A stretch of DNA of 6,598 nt, from NCBI GenBank assembly GCA_011042595.1, contig DQWO01000004.1, positions 1 through 6,598 of the forward strand. The letters are read 5' to 3'. A program made the position numbers and the translations under genes. This document shows, piece by piece, positions 1 through 6,280 of the stretch. This DNA comes from Pseudomonadota bacterium (GTDB lineage: Bacteria; Desulfobacterota; Anaeroferrophillalia; Anaeroferrophillales; Anaeroferrophillaceae). The notes beneath the pieces are model-generated. The model did no database searches. It was not told the DNA's origin and was given only the letters and a program-made list of their open reading frames with translations. Position 1 is the stretch's first letter. The number at the start of each line of letters is the position of its first letter.

Positions 1-437
1 AAATTAGTGGAAATAATTACTTCCTGAACCTGCTGGCGGACAACCAGTCCCTTCAATCGATCCAAACGCAGATCTTCCGGCCCTACCCCCTGTAACGGGG
101 CCACTGCCCCATGGAGGACAAAATAACGGCCTTTAAACGCTCCCGATTTTTCAATAGCCGTCACATCTGCAGGAAATTCAACTACACACAACTGCCGGAT
201 ATCCCTGGATGAATCAGAACATAAAGGGCAGGGGTCAACCTCGGTTAAATTCTGGCAATCAGAGCATAATTGCAGGCGGGAGGTGACTTCGTGAATAGCC
301 TGCGACAAACGTATCGCTTCAGGTGGCGACATACGAACTATGTGAAAAGCCAGACGGTCCGCAGTTTTTCGCCCAACCCCGGGCAATTTCATCAGCTGTT
401 CCACCAGCTTCTTGAGCGGTTCCGGATACCTATGCAT
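1..437 (-). CDS. recR: Recombination mediator protein RecR (3' end cut by window edge)
   Basis: Translating the minus strand from the ATG at 437-435 gives 145 residues, still open at the edge; family members are about 200 residues. RecR works with RecF/RecO in the cytoplasm to load RecA at gaps. Visible in order: an N-terminal YPEPLKKLVEQL helix; a helix-hairpin-helix with LPGVGRKTADRLAFH (about 18-32); a four-cysteine zinc site C58-x2-C61-x8-C70-x2-C73; then the start of the Toprim domain (VVEFPADVTAIE, about 85-96) and LHGAVAPLQGVGPEDL (108-123). The sequence stops at EVIISTN, just where the family usually reads ATNP. The start is preferred because GGAG lies 9 nt upstream and the next in-frame stop upstream leaves no other ATG. 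recR often follows dnaX-ybaB, but here its upstream neighbour is mce, 245 bp away. Confidence 0.96.
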   Translation of the reverse strand, partial: MHRYPEPLKKLVEQLMKLPGVGRKTADRLAFHIVRMSPPEAIRLSQAIHEVTSRLQLCSDCQNLTEVDPCPLCSDSSRDIRQLCVVEFPADVTAIEKSGAFKGRYFVLHGAVAPLQGVGPEDLRLDRLKGLVVRQQVQEVIISTN

Positions 438-480
438 TAGAAACTGCTCCAGCTCGGAGGATAGCCATGCAAATCATCAT

Positions 481-492
481 ATTGTATACAAT
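481..492. promoter_or_regulatory. Perfect 12-bp palindrome upstream of recR, possible operator
   Basis: ATTGTATACAAT is a perfect dyad located 44 bp upstream of the recR start. Its GTATAC core with flanking A/T resembles operators bound by many GntR-family repressors; that resemblance is from general knowledge. A TTGACA hexamer lies on the minus strand at 517-512, which would place the palindrome around the -10/+1 region of a recR promoter. No regulator gene is in the window, so the role is inferred. Confidence 0.3.
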
Positions 493-517
493 TACCCCAA
501 GTCACCGGCTTTGTCAA
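489..517 (-). promoter_or_regulatory. Weak candidate promoter for recR
   Basis: On the minus strand a perfect TTGACA (517-512) is followed after 17 nt by TAATTG (494-489), a poor -10 match. TATACAAT directly after it is a better -10 sequence but sits too far from the -35 hexamer. It lies between mce and recR, where an independent promoter would be expected if recR is not part of the operon. Only the -35 match is convincing. Confidence 0.25.
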
Positions 518-557
518 GTGACATTTATATATTACTATTCACAGATATTCATCGGAA

Positions 558-612
558 GCCGGCCATGGACGGCCGGCGAGAATGAGCGAGAGCCATGCCG
601 GAACAGACCTGG
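558..612 (-). repeat. Half copy (copy A) of the dispersed structured repeat
   Basis: Bases 576-604 read on the minus strand are identical over 29 nt to the left end of the full element at 4424-4452: TGTTCCGG-type end, CATGGCTC, then the conserved CTCGCTCATTCTCGC box. As in the full copy, a hairpin follows the box directly, but with different sequence: arms GCCGGCC/GGCCGGC at 558-564 and 571-577 around a 6-nt loop. The second hairpin and the other terminus are absent. It lies between mce and recR. The GC-rich stem might slow transcription leaving mce, but no T-tract follows it. Confidence 0.75.
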
Positions 613-682
613 AAATTCCTTTCAGCTGTTTTTAGAATAACTCAGAAAGTTGCGGCAATAACTTTACCGGAACTACAGGTTG

Positions 683-1084
683 CTATTTTTTTTGTGACAA
701 CTCGGTCAAAACACCTTTGGAACTTTTGGGATGAATAAACGCAACCTTCGCCCCATGGGCTCCCAATCGGGGAGATTCATCAATCATACGAGCCCCGTGT
801 GCTTTCATGTTTTGGATTTCTGCCTCAATATCATCCGTAGCATAGCAGATATGATGAATACCTTCGCCTTTTTTTTCTAAATATTTTGCCACCGCTGAAT
901 CTTCGCTGGTGGGCATCACCAGCTCAATATTTGTTTCTCCGATTTTAAAAAAGGCAACTTTGACTTTTTGATTCTTAACCTCGTCAACTCCCTGCAATTC
1001 CATCCCCAATACATCACGATAAAATTTTGATGTTTCATCAAGATCATGAACTGCAATACCAATATGATCAATTTTTTTCAGCAT
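683..1084 (-). CDS. mce: Methylmalonyl-CoA epimerase
   Basis: A 133-residue protein of the vicinal oxygen chelate (glyoxalase-like) superfamily that interconverts (R)- and (S)-methylmalonyl-CoA, linking the carboxyltransferase product to the mutase substrate. Two beta-alpha-beta-beta-beta repeats are recognisable: KIDHIGIAVHDLDETSKFY at the start and GIHHICYATDDIEAEI at 75-90. Likely metal ligands are H7, E54 (in NIELVMP), one of H77/H78 and E128 (in LTELSQ), matching the His-Gln/Glu-His-Glu pattern of the family. Two consecutive ATGs exist (1087 and 1084). GGAGG at 1094-1090 is 2 nt from the first and 5 nt from the second, so the second is preferred. The gene start lies inside the 3' end of meaB, indicating translational coupling. 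Stop is TAG. Length is normal for bacterial epimerases. Confidence 0.95.
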   Translation of the reverse strand: MLKKIDHIGIAVHDLDETSKFYRDVLGMELQGVDEVKNQKVKVAFFKIGETNIELVMPTSEDSAVAKYLEKKGEGIHHICYATDDIEAEIQNMKAHGARMIDESPRLGAHGAKVAFIHPKSSKGVLTELSQKK

Positions 1085-2036
1085 CATCTCCTCCAGTCGT
1101 CAGCCAATTATTTTTGACGCCCATTTTCTTAAACAATTTTTCAGCCCCTTCCAATGGGGTTATCTCTTTCTGATAGATATTATCCACCAGTTGTTCAAAA
1201 TCGGGATATGAGTTTGCTAACTCGATAATCCCATCCATCAGATAGGTACACAACTCCTGTCGGACGTTAGATTTAAATTTTACCTGATCCAGACCTTTAC
1301 CATGAACATACTCCCGATGCTGGTAAATGCCGGCCAGTAAATCGGCAATTCCCACATCATCCCTGGCAACCGTCGAAAAAATATCAGGCTTCCAATCCCC
1401 GGTAGACATATCAAGCATCGCCCTGAGTTCGTTTACCAGTTTCGCTGCTCCTTCCCGATCAGCCTTGTTAACCGCAAAAACATCAGCTATTTCCAGCACC
1501 CCGGCTTTGGCAATCTGAACGGCATCCCCAAGTCCGGGAACCATCACCACAACCGTGGTATGGGCAATTTTGACAATATCAACCTCATCCTGACCAACAC
1601 CTACGGTTTCAACAATTATCACATCCTTGCCGGCAGCATCAAGCAGGTGAATGACATCGACAGTGGTCTTGGCCAGCCCCCCCAGATGGCTGCGAGTCGC
1701 CATGCTGCGAATAAATACTCCATCATCCAATGCATGCTGTTGCATGCGGATACGATCCCCTAAAATCGCGCCACCGGAAAAAGGACTGGAAGGATCAACC
1801 GCAATAATCCCAACGGTCTTCCCCTGCTGTCGCAACAAGGCAATTAGTTTATCGGTCAGGGTGCTCTTCCCGGCCCCGGGAGGCCCGGTAATACCAATCA
1901 GGTAGGCATTGCCGGTTCGGGGAAAAATCGCCTTGAGCAATTCTTTCTTTCCAGGACGATCATTTTCAACTATGGTGATTGCCTTCGCCAGCGATCTGAC
2001 ATTGCCGTTCAGCATCCCTTCAATAATAGCAGTCAA
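1068..2036 (-). CDS. meaB: Methylmalonyl-CoA mutase-associated GTPase MeaB
   Basis: A 322-residue G3E-family P-loop GTPase that chaperones methylmalonyl-CoA mutase, gating adenosylcobalamin delivery and protecting the enzyme from inactivation. Visible motifs: P-loop GPPGAGKST at 51-59, DPSSPFSGGAILGDRIRM at 81-98, the switch region ETVGVGQDEVDIV at 143-155, VPGLGDAVQ at 167-174, and the guanine-specificity motif NKAD at 190-193. Length fits bacterial MeaB including its C-terminal dimerisation segment. The start is TTG: an in-frame TGA lies directly upstream, and AGAGG (2047-2043) is 6 nt away. The next in-frame ATG, 7 codons in, has no spaced ribosome site and would trim the N-terminal helix. 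It follows the mutase genes, separated by a 205-bp repeat-bearing spacer, and its 3' end overlaps mce. Confidence 0.96.
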   Translation of the reverse strand: MTAIIEGMLNGNVRSLAKAITIVENDRPGKKELLKAIFPRTGNAYLIGITGPPGAGKSTLTDKLIALLRQQGKTVGIIAVDPSSPFSGGAILGDRIRMQQHALDDGVFIRSMATRSHLGGLAKTTVDVIHLLDAAGKDVIIVETVGVGQDEVDIVKIAHTTVVVMVPGLGDAVQIAKAGVLEIADVFAVNKADREGAAKLVNELRAMLDMSTGDWKPDIFSTVARDDVGIADLLAGIYQHREYVHGKGLDQVKFKSNVRQELCTYLMDGIIELANSYPDFEQLVDNIYQKEITPLEGAEKLFKKMGVKNNWLTTGGDDAEKN

Positions 2037-2042
2037 TCACAG

Positions 2043-2047
2043 CCTCT
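2043..2047 (-). promoter_or_regulatory. Ribosome binding site deciding the TTG start of meaB
   Basis: AGAGG read on the minus strand lies 6 nt before the TTG at 2036-2034. This is the only well-spaced purine-rich site for this reading frame and supports the rare start codon. Confidence 0.6.
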
Positions 2048-2113
2048 TTAGTTTTATATTTTTAAAATTTATTAGCTGTTGTCACCTGGAAACTACCATT
2101 TCCTGATGAAGGC

Positions 2114-2188
2114 TTTCAGCGTTCAGCCATCAGCGTTCAGAAAAGTACCTGACAAACAATTGGTTAAGCTGAATGCTGAAAGCTGATG
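2114..2188. repeat. Inverted pair of 7-nt-periodic repeats (TCAGC type)
   Basis: The left arm (2114-2141) reads as four 7-mers: TTTCAGC, GTTCAGC, CATCAGC, GTTCAGA. The right arm (2168-2188) reads GCTGAAT, GCTGAAA, GCTGATG, which is the same unit inverted. The 14 bases 2114-2127 pair with 2168-2181 at 13 of 14 positions, and an alternative register (2128-2140 with the distal right arm) pairs at 12 of 13. The 27-nt loop is 2141-2167. It fills the spacer between the mutase B12 subunit and meaB. No coding potential is seen. Confidence 0.75.
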
Positions 2189-2191
2189 GCA

Positions 2192-2217
2192 CATCCGAAA
2201 ATCTTTGTTTTCGGATG
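2192..2217. other. Perfect 10-bp hairpin in the mutase/meaB spacer
   Basis: CATCCGAAAA (2192-2201) pairs perfectly with TTTTCGGATG (2208-2217) around a 6-nt loop. It starts 25 bp downstream of the B12-subunit stop codon. There is no T-tract after the stem in the direction of transcription, so it is not a classical intrinsic terminator. It could protect the 3' end of the upstream message or attenuate read-through into meaB. Confidence 0.5.
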
Positions 2218-2241
2218 AAAACTACCGAGAAAAAATCAGGG

Positions 2242-2637
2242 TTACTGATTCACCTGGTCGGTAATAAACTTTATGGTTTCATCAGTAGAAGATCCGGGCC
2301 GAAAGATCTCCTTGATACCAGCCTCTTTCAAACCGGCAATATCCCCATCTGGAATTATACCGCCTCCAAATACCAGGATATCCTCTGCACCTTTCTCCCG
2401 CAACAAGTTCACCACCTTGGGAAACAGGTTATTATGAGCCCCTGAAAGACAACTGAGTCCTACGGCATCAACGTCTTCCTGAATCGCCGTGGCCACAATC
2501 TGTTCGGGAGTCTGCCGAATCCCGGTATATATAACCTCCATCCCGGCATCTCTCAACGCCCGGGCGACCACTCTGGCTCCCCGGTCATGACCGTCTAAAC
2601 CCGGTTTGCCAACTAATACTTTTATCCTTTTAGCCAT
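2242..2637 (-). CDS. Methylmalonyl-CoA mutase, B12-binding small subunit
   Basis: A 131-residue stand-alone cobalamin-binding domain that pairs with the large subunit to form the active adenosylcobalamin-dependent mutase. The DxHxxG motif is D15-G-H17-D-R-G20; H17 would coordinate cobalt in the base-off/His-on mode. K11 and D15 complete the K-x3-D-x-H triad known from single-chain mutases (K604/D608/H610 in Propionibacterium). Further Rossmann-like cofactor contacts are SCLSG at 62-66 and GGGIIP at 91-96. The chosen ATG has GGAGGG (2650-2645) 7 nt upstream and gives the family-typical N-terminus [18 protein letters not shown]. An ATG 24 nt further upstream lacks such a site and would place the ribosome site inside the gene. 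It starts 33 bp after the large-subunit stop, so the two are surely co-transcribed. Confidence 0.96.
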   Translation of the reverse strand: MAKRIKVLVGKPGLDGHDRGARVVARALRDAGMEVIYTGIRQTPEQIVATAIQEDVDAVGLSCLSGAHNNLFPKVVNLLREKGAEDILVFGGGIIPDGDIAGLKEAGIKEIFRPGSSTDETIKFITDQVNQ

Positions 2638-2670
2638 ACCTCTTCCCTCCATGTTTAACAAACCGGAATA

Positions 2671-4338
2671 CTACTGCTCCTGATATTCACCAAATACCTG
2701 ACGTAAAACCCCACAAACTTCACCCAGACTGGCATACAATTTCACCGCCGCCAGAATCGGAATCATCAGATTGCCTCCATCTTCAGCAACGACTTTCAGT
2801 TGCTGTAAAGCTTTATTCACCGCTTCATTATCCCGGCTTTCTTTCACCTGCGCCAGCTTCTGCCGCTGCTTTTGTTCCATCTCTGCCTTGACCGTCAGTA
2901 GATTCTCCGGAGGGGCTTCTTCAATGGTAAATTTATTCACCCCAACAATAATCTGCTCCTTTGCTTCCACTGCTTTCTGATAGGCGTAGGCACTGTCGCC
3001 AATTTCATTCTGAATATACCCAGCTTCTATGGCCTTAACCACTCCACCCAGATCATCTATTTTCTTAATATAGGCCAGGGCCTGCGCTTCAATCTTACTG
3101 GTCAGAGATTCAATCAGGTAGGAACCGGCCAGGGGATCAACGCTGTCGGCAACCCCGCTTTCATGGGCAATAACCTGCTGGGTCCGCAAAGCAATCCGCA
3201 CCGAATCCTCGGTTGGCAGGCAAAGGGCCTCATCACGGGAATTGGTATGCAAAGAATTCGTTCCTCCCAAAACAGCTGCCAAGGCCTGAATGGTTACCCG
3301 AATCACATTATTATCAGGTTGTTGGGCGGTCAGGGAACAACCGGCCGTCTGGGTATGAAAACGCATCATCATTGATGCTGGCTTCTTGGCCCCGAAACGT
3401 TCTTTCATCAGCCAGGCCCAGAGACGACGGGCAGCCCTGAACTTGGCCACTTCCTCCAAAAATGGATTATGCACATTGAAGAAAAAGGATAACCGTTTGG
3501 CAAATACATCCACATCCAACCCGGTCTTAATTGCCGCATCAACGTAAGCCAAACCATCCGCCAGGGTAAAGGCAACCTCCTGAACCGCGGTGGATCCAGC
3601 TTCACGGATATGATAGCCACTTATACTGATGGTATTCCAGTTGGGCAAAGTATCTTTGCAGAAGGCAAAAATATCAGTGATAATTTTCATGGACGGTGAC
3701 GGAGGAAAAATGTAGGTACCCCGGGCAAAGTATTCTTTCAGGACATCATTCTGAATAGTGCCCCGAAGTTGTGCTGGAGCAACCCCCTGTTTCTCGGCTA
3801 CCGCCACATACATAGCCAAAAGGACGGCCGCCGGGGAATTAATCGTCATTGAAGTGCTTACTTTGTCCAATGAAATTCCGTCAAAAAGCATTTCCATATC
3901 AGCGAGGGTATCGATGGCAACCCCAACCTTCCCTACCTCCCCTTCAGAAAGCTCAAAATCGGAATCATAACCAATCTGGGTTGGCAGGTCAAAGGCTACG
4001 CTCAAACCTGTCTGGCCGTTTTCCAGCAGGTATTTATATCTTTTATTGGTTTCCTCTGCCGAACCAAAGCCGGCATACTGACGCATAGTCCAGAAACGAG
4101 CCCGATACATGGTCGGCTGAACCCCACGGGTAAAAGGATAAATACCCGGAAAGCCGATATCCTCGGTATAATCTACCTGTTCCACATCTTCCGGGGTAAA
4201 CAAACGCTTCATTTCGATACCGGAGGTGGTCGCAAAATTTTCCCGGCGTTCGGGAAAGCGGGCACAGGCCTTATCAACCAATTCCTGCCACTGCTGTTGG
4301 CGTTGCTGGAATGCTTGTTTACGCTCACTACAGGTCAT
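2671..4338 (-). CDS. Methylmalonyl-CoA mutase, large (substrate-binding) subunit
   Basis: A 555-residue TIM-barrel acyl-CoA mutase subunit catalysing succinyl-CoA/(R)-methylmalonyl-CoA rearrangement with the separate B12 subunit. Barrel signatures: [20 protein letters not shown] (71-90), [17 protein letters not shown] (111-127), [10 protein letters not shown] (161-170), [21 protein letters not shown] (193-213), [11 protein letters not shown] (238-248), [16 protein letters not shown] (326-341) and [15 protein letters not shown] (358-372). Substrate-specifying residues Y88 and R206 correspond to Y89 and R207 of the Propionibacterium enzyme; Q196 and H243 match Q197 and H244. This favours methylmalonyl-CoA over isobutyryl-CoA, whose mutases carry F and Q. 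Q74 replaces the Tyr75 of Propionibacterium. The ATG at 4338 is chosen for AAGGAGGG (4353-4346) 7 nt upstream; an in-frame ATG 36 nt earlier lacks one. The C-terminal B12 domain found in single-chain mutases is encoded separately. Confidence 0.96.
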   Translation of the reverse strand: MTCSERKQAFQQRQQQWQELVDKACARFPERRENFATTSGIEMKRLFTPEDVEQVDYTEDIGFPGIYPFTRGVQPTMYRARFWTMRQYAGFGSAEETNKRYKYLLENGQTGLSVAFDLPTQIGYDSDFELSEGEVGKVGVAIDTLADMEMLFDGISLDKVSTSMTINSPAAVLLAMYVAVAEKQGVAPAQLRGTIQNDVLKEYFARGTYIFPPSPSMKIITDIFAFCKDTLPNWNTISISGYHIREAGSTAVQEVAFTLADGLAYVDAAIKTGLDVDVFAKRLSFFFNVHNPFLEEVAKFRAARRLWAWLMKERFGAKKPASMMMRFHTQTAGCSLTAQQPDNNVIRVTIQALAAVLGGTNSLHTNSRDEALCLPTEDSVRIALRTQQVIAHESGVADSVDPLAGSYLIESLTSKIEAQALAYIKKIDDLGGVVKAIEAGYIQNEIGDSAYAYQKAVEAKEQIIVGVNKFTIEEAPPENLLTVKAEMEQKQRQKLAQVKESRDNEAVNKALQQLKVVAEDGGNLMIPILAAVKLYASLGEVCGVLRQVFGEYQEQ

Positions 4339-4385
4339 GTTTCTACCCTCCTTCTGAATGATACCCGTTAACAACCGGATCTAAC

Positions 4386-4400
4386 GCGGGCTTTGCCCGC
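4386..4400. other. Short GC-rich hairpin before the mutase gene
   Basis: GCGGGC (4386-4391) and GCCCGC (4395-4400) form a 6-bp stem with a TTT loop, 47 bp upstream of the mutase start. No T-tract follows on either strand, so a terminator is not supported. The rest of the 325-bp spacer 4339-4663 holds the structured repeat at 4417-4551 and no credible reading frame. Confidence 0.4.
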
Positions 4401-4416
4401 AACCCAAATTAAGGTA

Positions 4417-4551
4417 TCAGGATGTTCCGGCATGGCTCTCGCTCATTCTCGCGGCACATCATGTGCCGCTCCGAGGTGTGTGCCGCGAATCACCGTCGTG
4501 GTGATTCGTTCGGCACCCAATGCCGCTATGAACCAAGCCCGAACATCCTGA
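4417..4551 (+). repeat. Full-length 135-bp structured repeat (copy B)
   Basis: The element is bounded by terminal inverted repeats TCAGGATGTTC (4417-4427) and GAACATCCTGA (4541-4551), perfect over 11 bp and extending to about 22 bp with three mismatches. Inside are a conserved box CTCGCTCATTCTCGC (4438-4452), hairpin 1 as a perfect 19-nt dyad with arms GCGGCACAT/ATGTGCCGC (4451-4469), and hairpin 2 with arms GTGCCG+CGAATCACC (4480-4494) and GGTGATTCG+CGGCAC (4500-4516), carrying a TT bulge. The whole would fold as a closed outer stem with two arms. It carries no reading frame. It separates mmdA from the mutase genes. A non-autonomous mobile repeat is most likely; a structured RNA is less likely because copies lie in both orientations. 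Confidence 0.8.
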
Positions 4552-4663
4552 ATGTATTTACGACAATTTCCTGTTTTTTACACCCCTCAAGGGGGTACTG
4601 AAAAGAGTGACAGCCTTTCAGGAGTAAGGTACCAATTTTCCTGAGAATCCTCTACCGTCACTG

Positions 4664-6217
4664 TTACAACGGTATATTACTATGTTTTTTGTATGGTTTT
4701 TCCTGCTCTTTATCCTGGAGCATCTCCAATGCCCGAATAATTTTTATCCGGGTCATTTCAGGTTTAATCACTTCATCGACAAAACCGTAGGAGGCTGCCC
4801 GGTAGGGGTTGGCAAATTTCTGTCGATAATCATCCACCAATTCCTGCCGGCGAGCGATGGGATCCTCGGCATTTTTAAGCTCTTTATTGAAAACAATATT
4901 AACCGCGCCATCAGGACCCATTACTGAAAATTCCGCCGTCGGATAAGCAAAATGGATATCAGAACGAAGCTGCTTGGATGACATGGCACAGTAGGCTCCG
5001 CCATAAGATTTACGAGTGGTAATGGTAATTTTAGGAACCGTGGACTCAGCATAGGCAAAAATAATTTTTGCCCCATGGCGAATGATGCCACCATATTCCT
5101 GGGCCGTACCCGGCAAGAAACCAGGTACATCCACAAATGTCAGGATGGGAATATTAAAACAGTCACAAAAGCGGATAAAGCGTGAACATTTATCAGATGC
5201 ATTAATATCCAGACAACCGGCCATAAAATTAGGCTGGTTGGCGACAATCCCCACAGATTCACCATTAAACCGGGCGAAGCCGATCACCATATTCCGCGCG
5301 TACCGTGGCTGAATTTCAAAAAACTCATTATAATCTGCCACCCCTTTGATGATTTTCTTAATATCATAGGGCCGGCGAGGATCGGCTGGAACCACTTCAT
5401 TCAGTTCGGGCAATACCTGCTCCACTTCACCGTCATAGGGAAATAGCGGAGCTTTTTCTCGATTGCTCTGCGGCAGGTAACTCAATAATTTTTTTATCGT
5501 TTCTATGGTACCCTGATCATTTTTAGCGGCCAGGTGGGCAACACCACTGACCGACATATGGGTTGAGGCACCCCCCAACTTTTCCTGAGTTACCTCTTCG
5601 TTAGTCACCGTCTTAATCACATTCGGCCCGGTAATAAACATATAGCTGGTTTTTTCGGTCATCACCACAAAATCCATAATTGCCGGAGAATAGACGGCAC
5701 CTCCAGCACAGGGACCAAGAATCCCGGAAATCTGGGGGACAACCCCGGAATAGATAGTATTCCGGTAGAACAGTTCAGCATATCCACCCAGGCTGGCAAC
5801 CCCTTCATGAATTCTGGCTCCACCGGAATCGTTAAGGCCAATAAACGGAGCACCAGCAGTGGCGGCCATGTCCAGAACCTTACAGATTTTCTGGGCATTG
5901 GTTTCACTTAAAGTCCCGCCAATAGCAGTGAAATCCTGGGCAAAAGCAAAAGTAAGACGACCGTTTACTTTCCCGTATCCGCTTACCAATCCATCGCCGA
6001 CGATGGTCTTTTTCTCCATGCCGAAATCTGTACAGCGATGGGTAACAAATTTATCGATTTCTTCAAATGTTCCAGCATCGAAAAAATCCAGCATCCTTTC
6101 ACGGGCAGTCATCTTTCCAGTTTTATGCTGTTTTTCAATTCGAGCTTCCCCTCCCCCAAGTTCTGCTGCCTGATTCATTTTTTCCAACCTGGCAATTGCT
6201 TCTTCGTATTGCGTCAT
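4664..6217 (-). CDS. mmdA: Biotin-dependent acyl-CoA carboxyltransferase subunit (MmdA/PccB family)
   Basis: A 517-residue carboxyltransferase that moves CO2 between carboxybiotin and propionyl-CoA, or the reverse, giving (S)-methylmalonyl-CoA. It contains two crotonase-like halves. The N-half has GGTLSETNAQKI (100-111), NDSGGARIHEGVASLGGY (129-146) and the oxyanion loop GPCAGGAVYSPA (168-179). The C-half has VDVPGFLPGTAQEYGG (362-377), the second oxyanion loop SYGGAYCAMSSK (404-415) and FSVMGPDGAVNIVF (430-443). It ends in the family-typical KKHSNIPL. The ATG has GGGAGG (6228-6223) 5 nt upstream. It is the first gene of the cluster. It could be the alpha subunit of sodium-pumping methylmalonyl-CoA decarboxylase, the 12S subunit of transcarboxylase or the beta chain of propionyl-CoA carboxylase; these share the fold, and no partner gene is here to decide. 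Confidence 0.93.
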   Translation of the reverse strand: MTQYEEAIARLEKMNQAAELGGGEARIEKQHKTGKMTARERMLDFFDAGTFEEIDKFVTHRCTDFGMEKKTIVGDGLVSGYGKVNGRLTFAFAQDFTAIGGTLSETNAQKICKVLDMAATAGAPFIGLNDSGGARIHEGVASLGGYAELFYRNTIYSGVVPQISGILGPCAGGAVYSPAIMDFVVMTEKTSYMFITGPNVIKTVTNEEVTQEKLGGASTHMSVSGVAHLAAKNDQGTIETIKKLLSYLPQSNREKAPLFPYDGEVEQVLPELNEVVPADPRRPYDIKKIIKGVADYNEFFEIQPRYARNMVIGFARFNGESVGIVANQPNFMAGCLDINASDKCSRFIRFCDCFNIPILTFVDVPGFLPGTAQEYGGIIRHGAKIIFAYAESTVPKITITTRKSYGGAYCAMSSKQLRSDIHFAYPTAEFSVMGPDGAVNIVFNKELKNAEDPIARRQELVDDYRQKFANPYRAASYGFVDEVIKPEMTRIKIIRALEMLQDKEQEKPYKKHSNIPL

Positions 6218-6280
6218 TCAATCCTCCCTGGGTCAACCGATGGCATTAGATGCTCAAAGAATACTTTTTCACTATATCTT

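Noticed and set aside
2049..2085. A promoter for meaB (GTGACA with A/T-rich TATAAA downstream)
   Set aside because: The good -10 match is 21 nt from the -35 and would leave almost no leader before the ribosome site; the better-spaced alternative is only a weak -10 match.
2114..2188. CRISPR array
   Set aside because: The repeat unit is 7 nt with no spacers and the arms are inverted; there are no cas genes.
4580..4600. Hairpin CCCC-TCAA-GGGG downstream of mmdA as an intrinsic terminator
   Set aside because: In the direction of transcription (minus strand) the stem is followed by GTAAAAAA rather than a T-tract, so it does not meet the terminator pattern.
4339..4663. A cobalamin riboswitch ahead of the B12-dependent mutase
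   Set aside because: No B12-box-like conserved core was found in this spacer or upstream of mmdA; the structure present is the dispersed repeat, which also occurs in the other orientation elsewhere.
5859..6173. Plus-strand reading frame of 104 codons opposite mmdA (and similar frames opposite the mutase and meaB)
   Set aside because: These are antisense shadows of clearly recognised genes with no family resemblance and no ribosome site.
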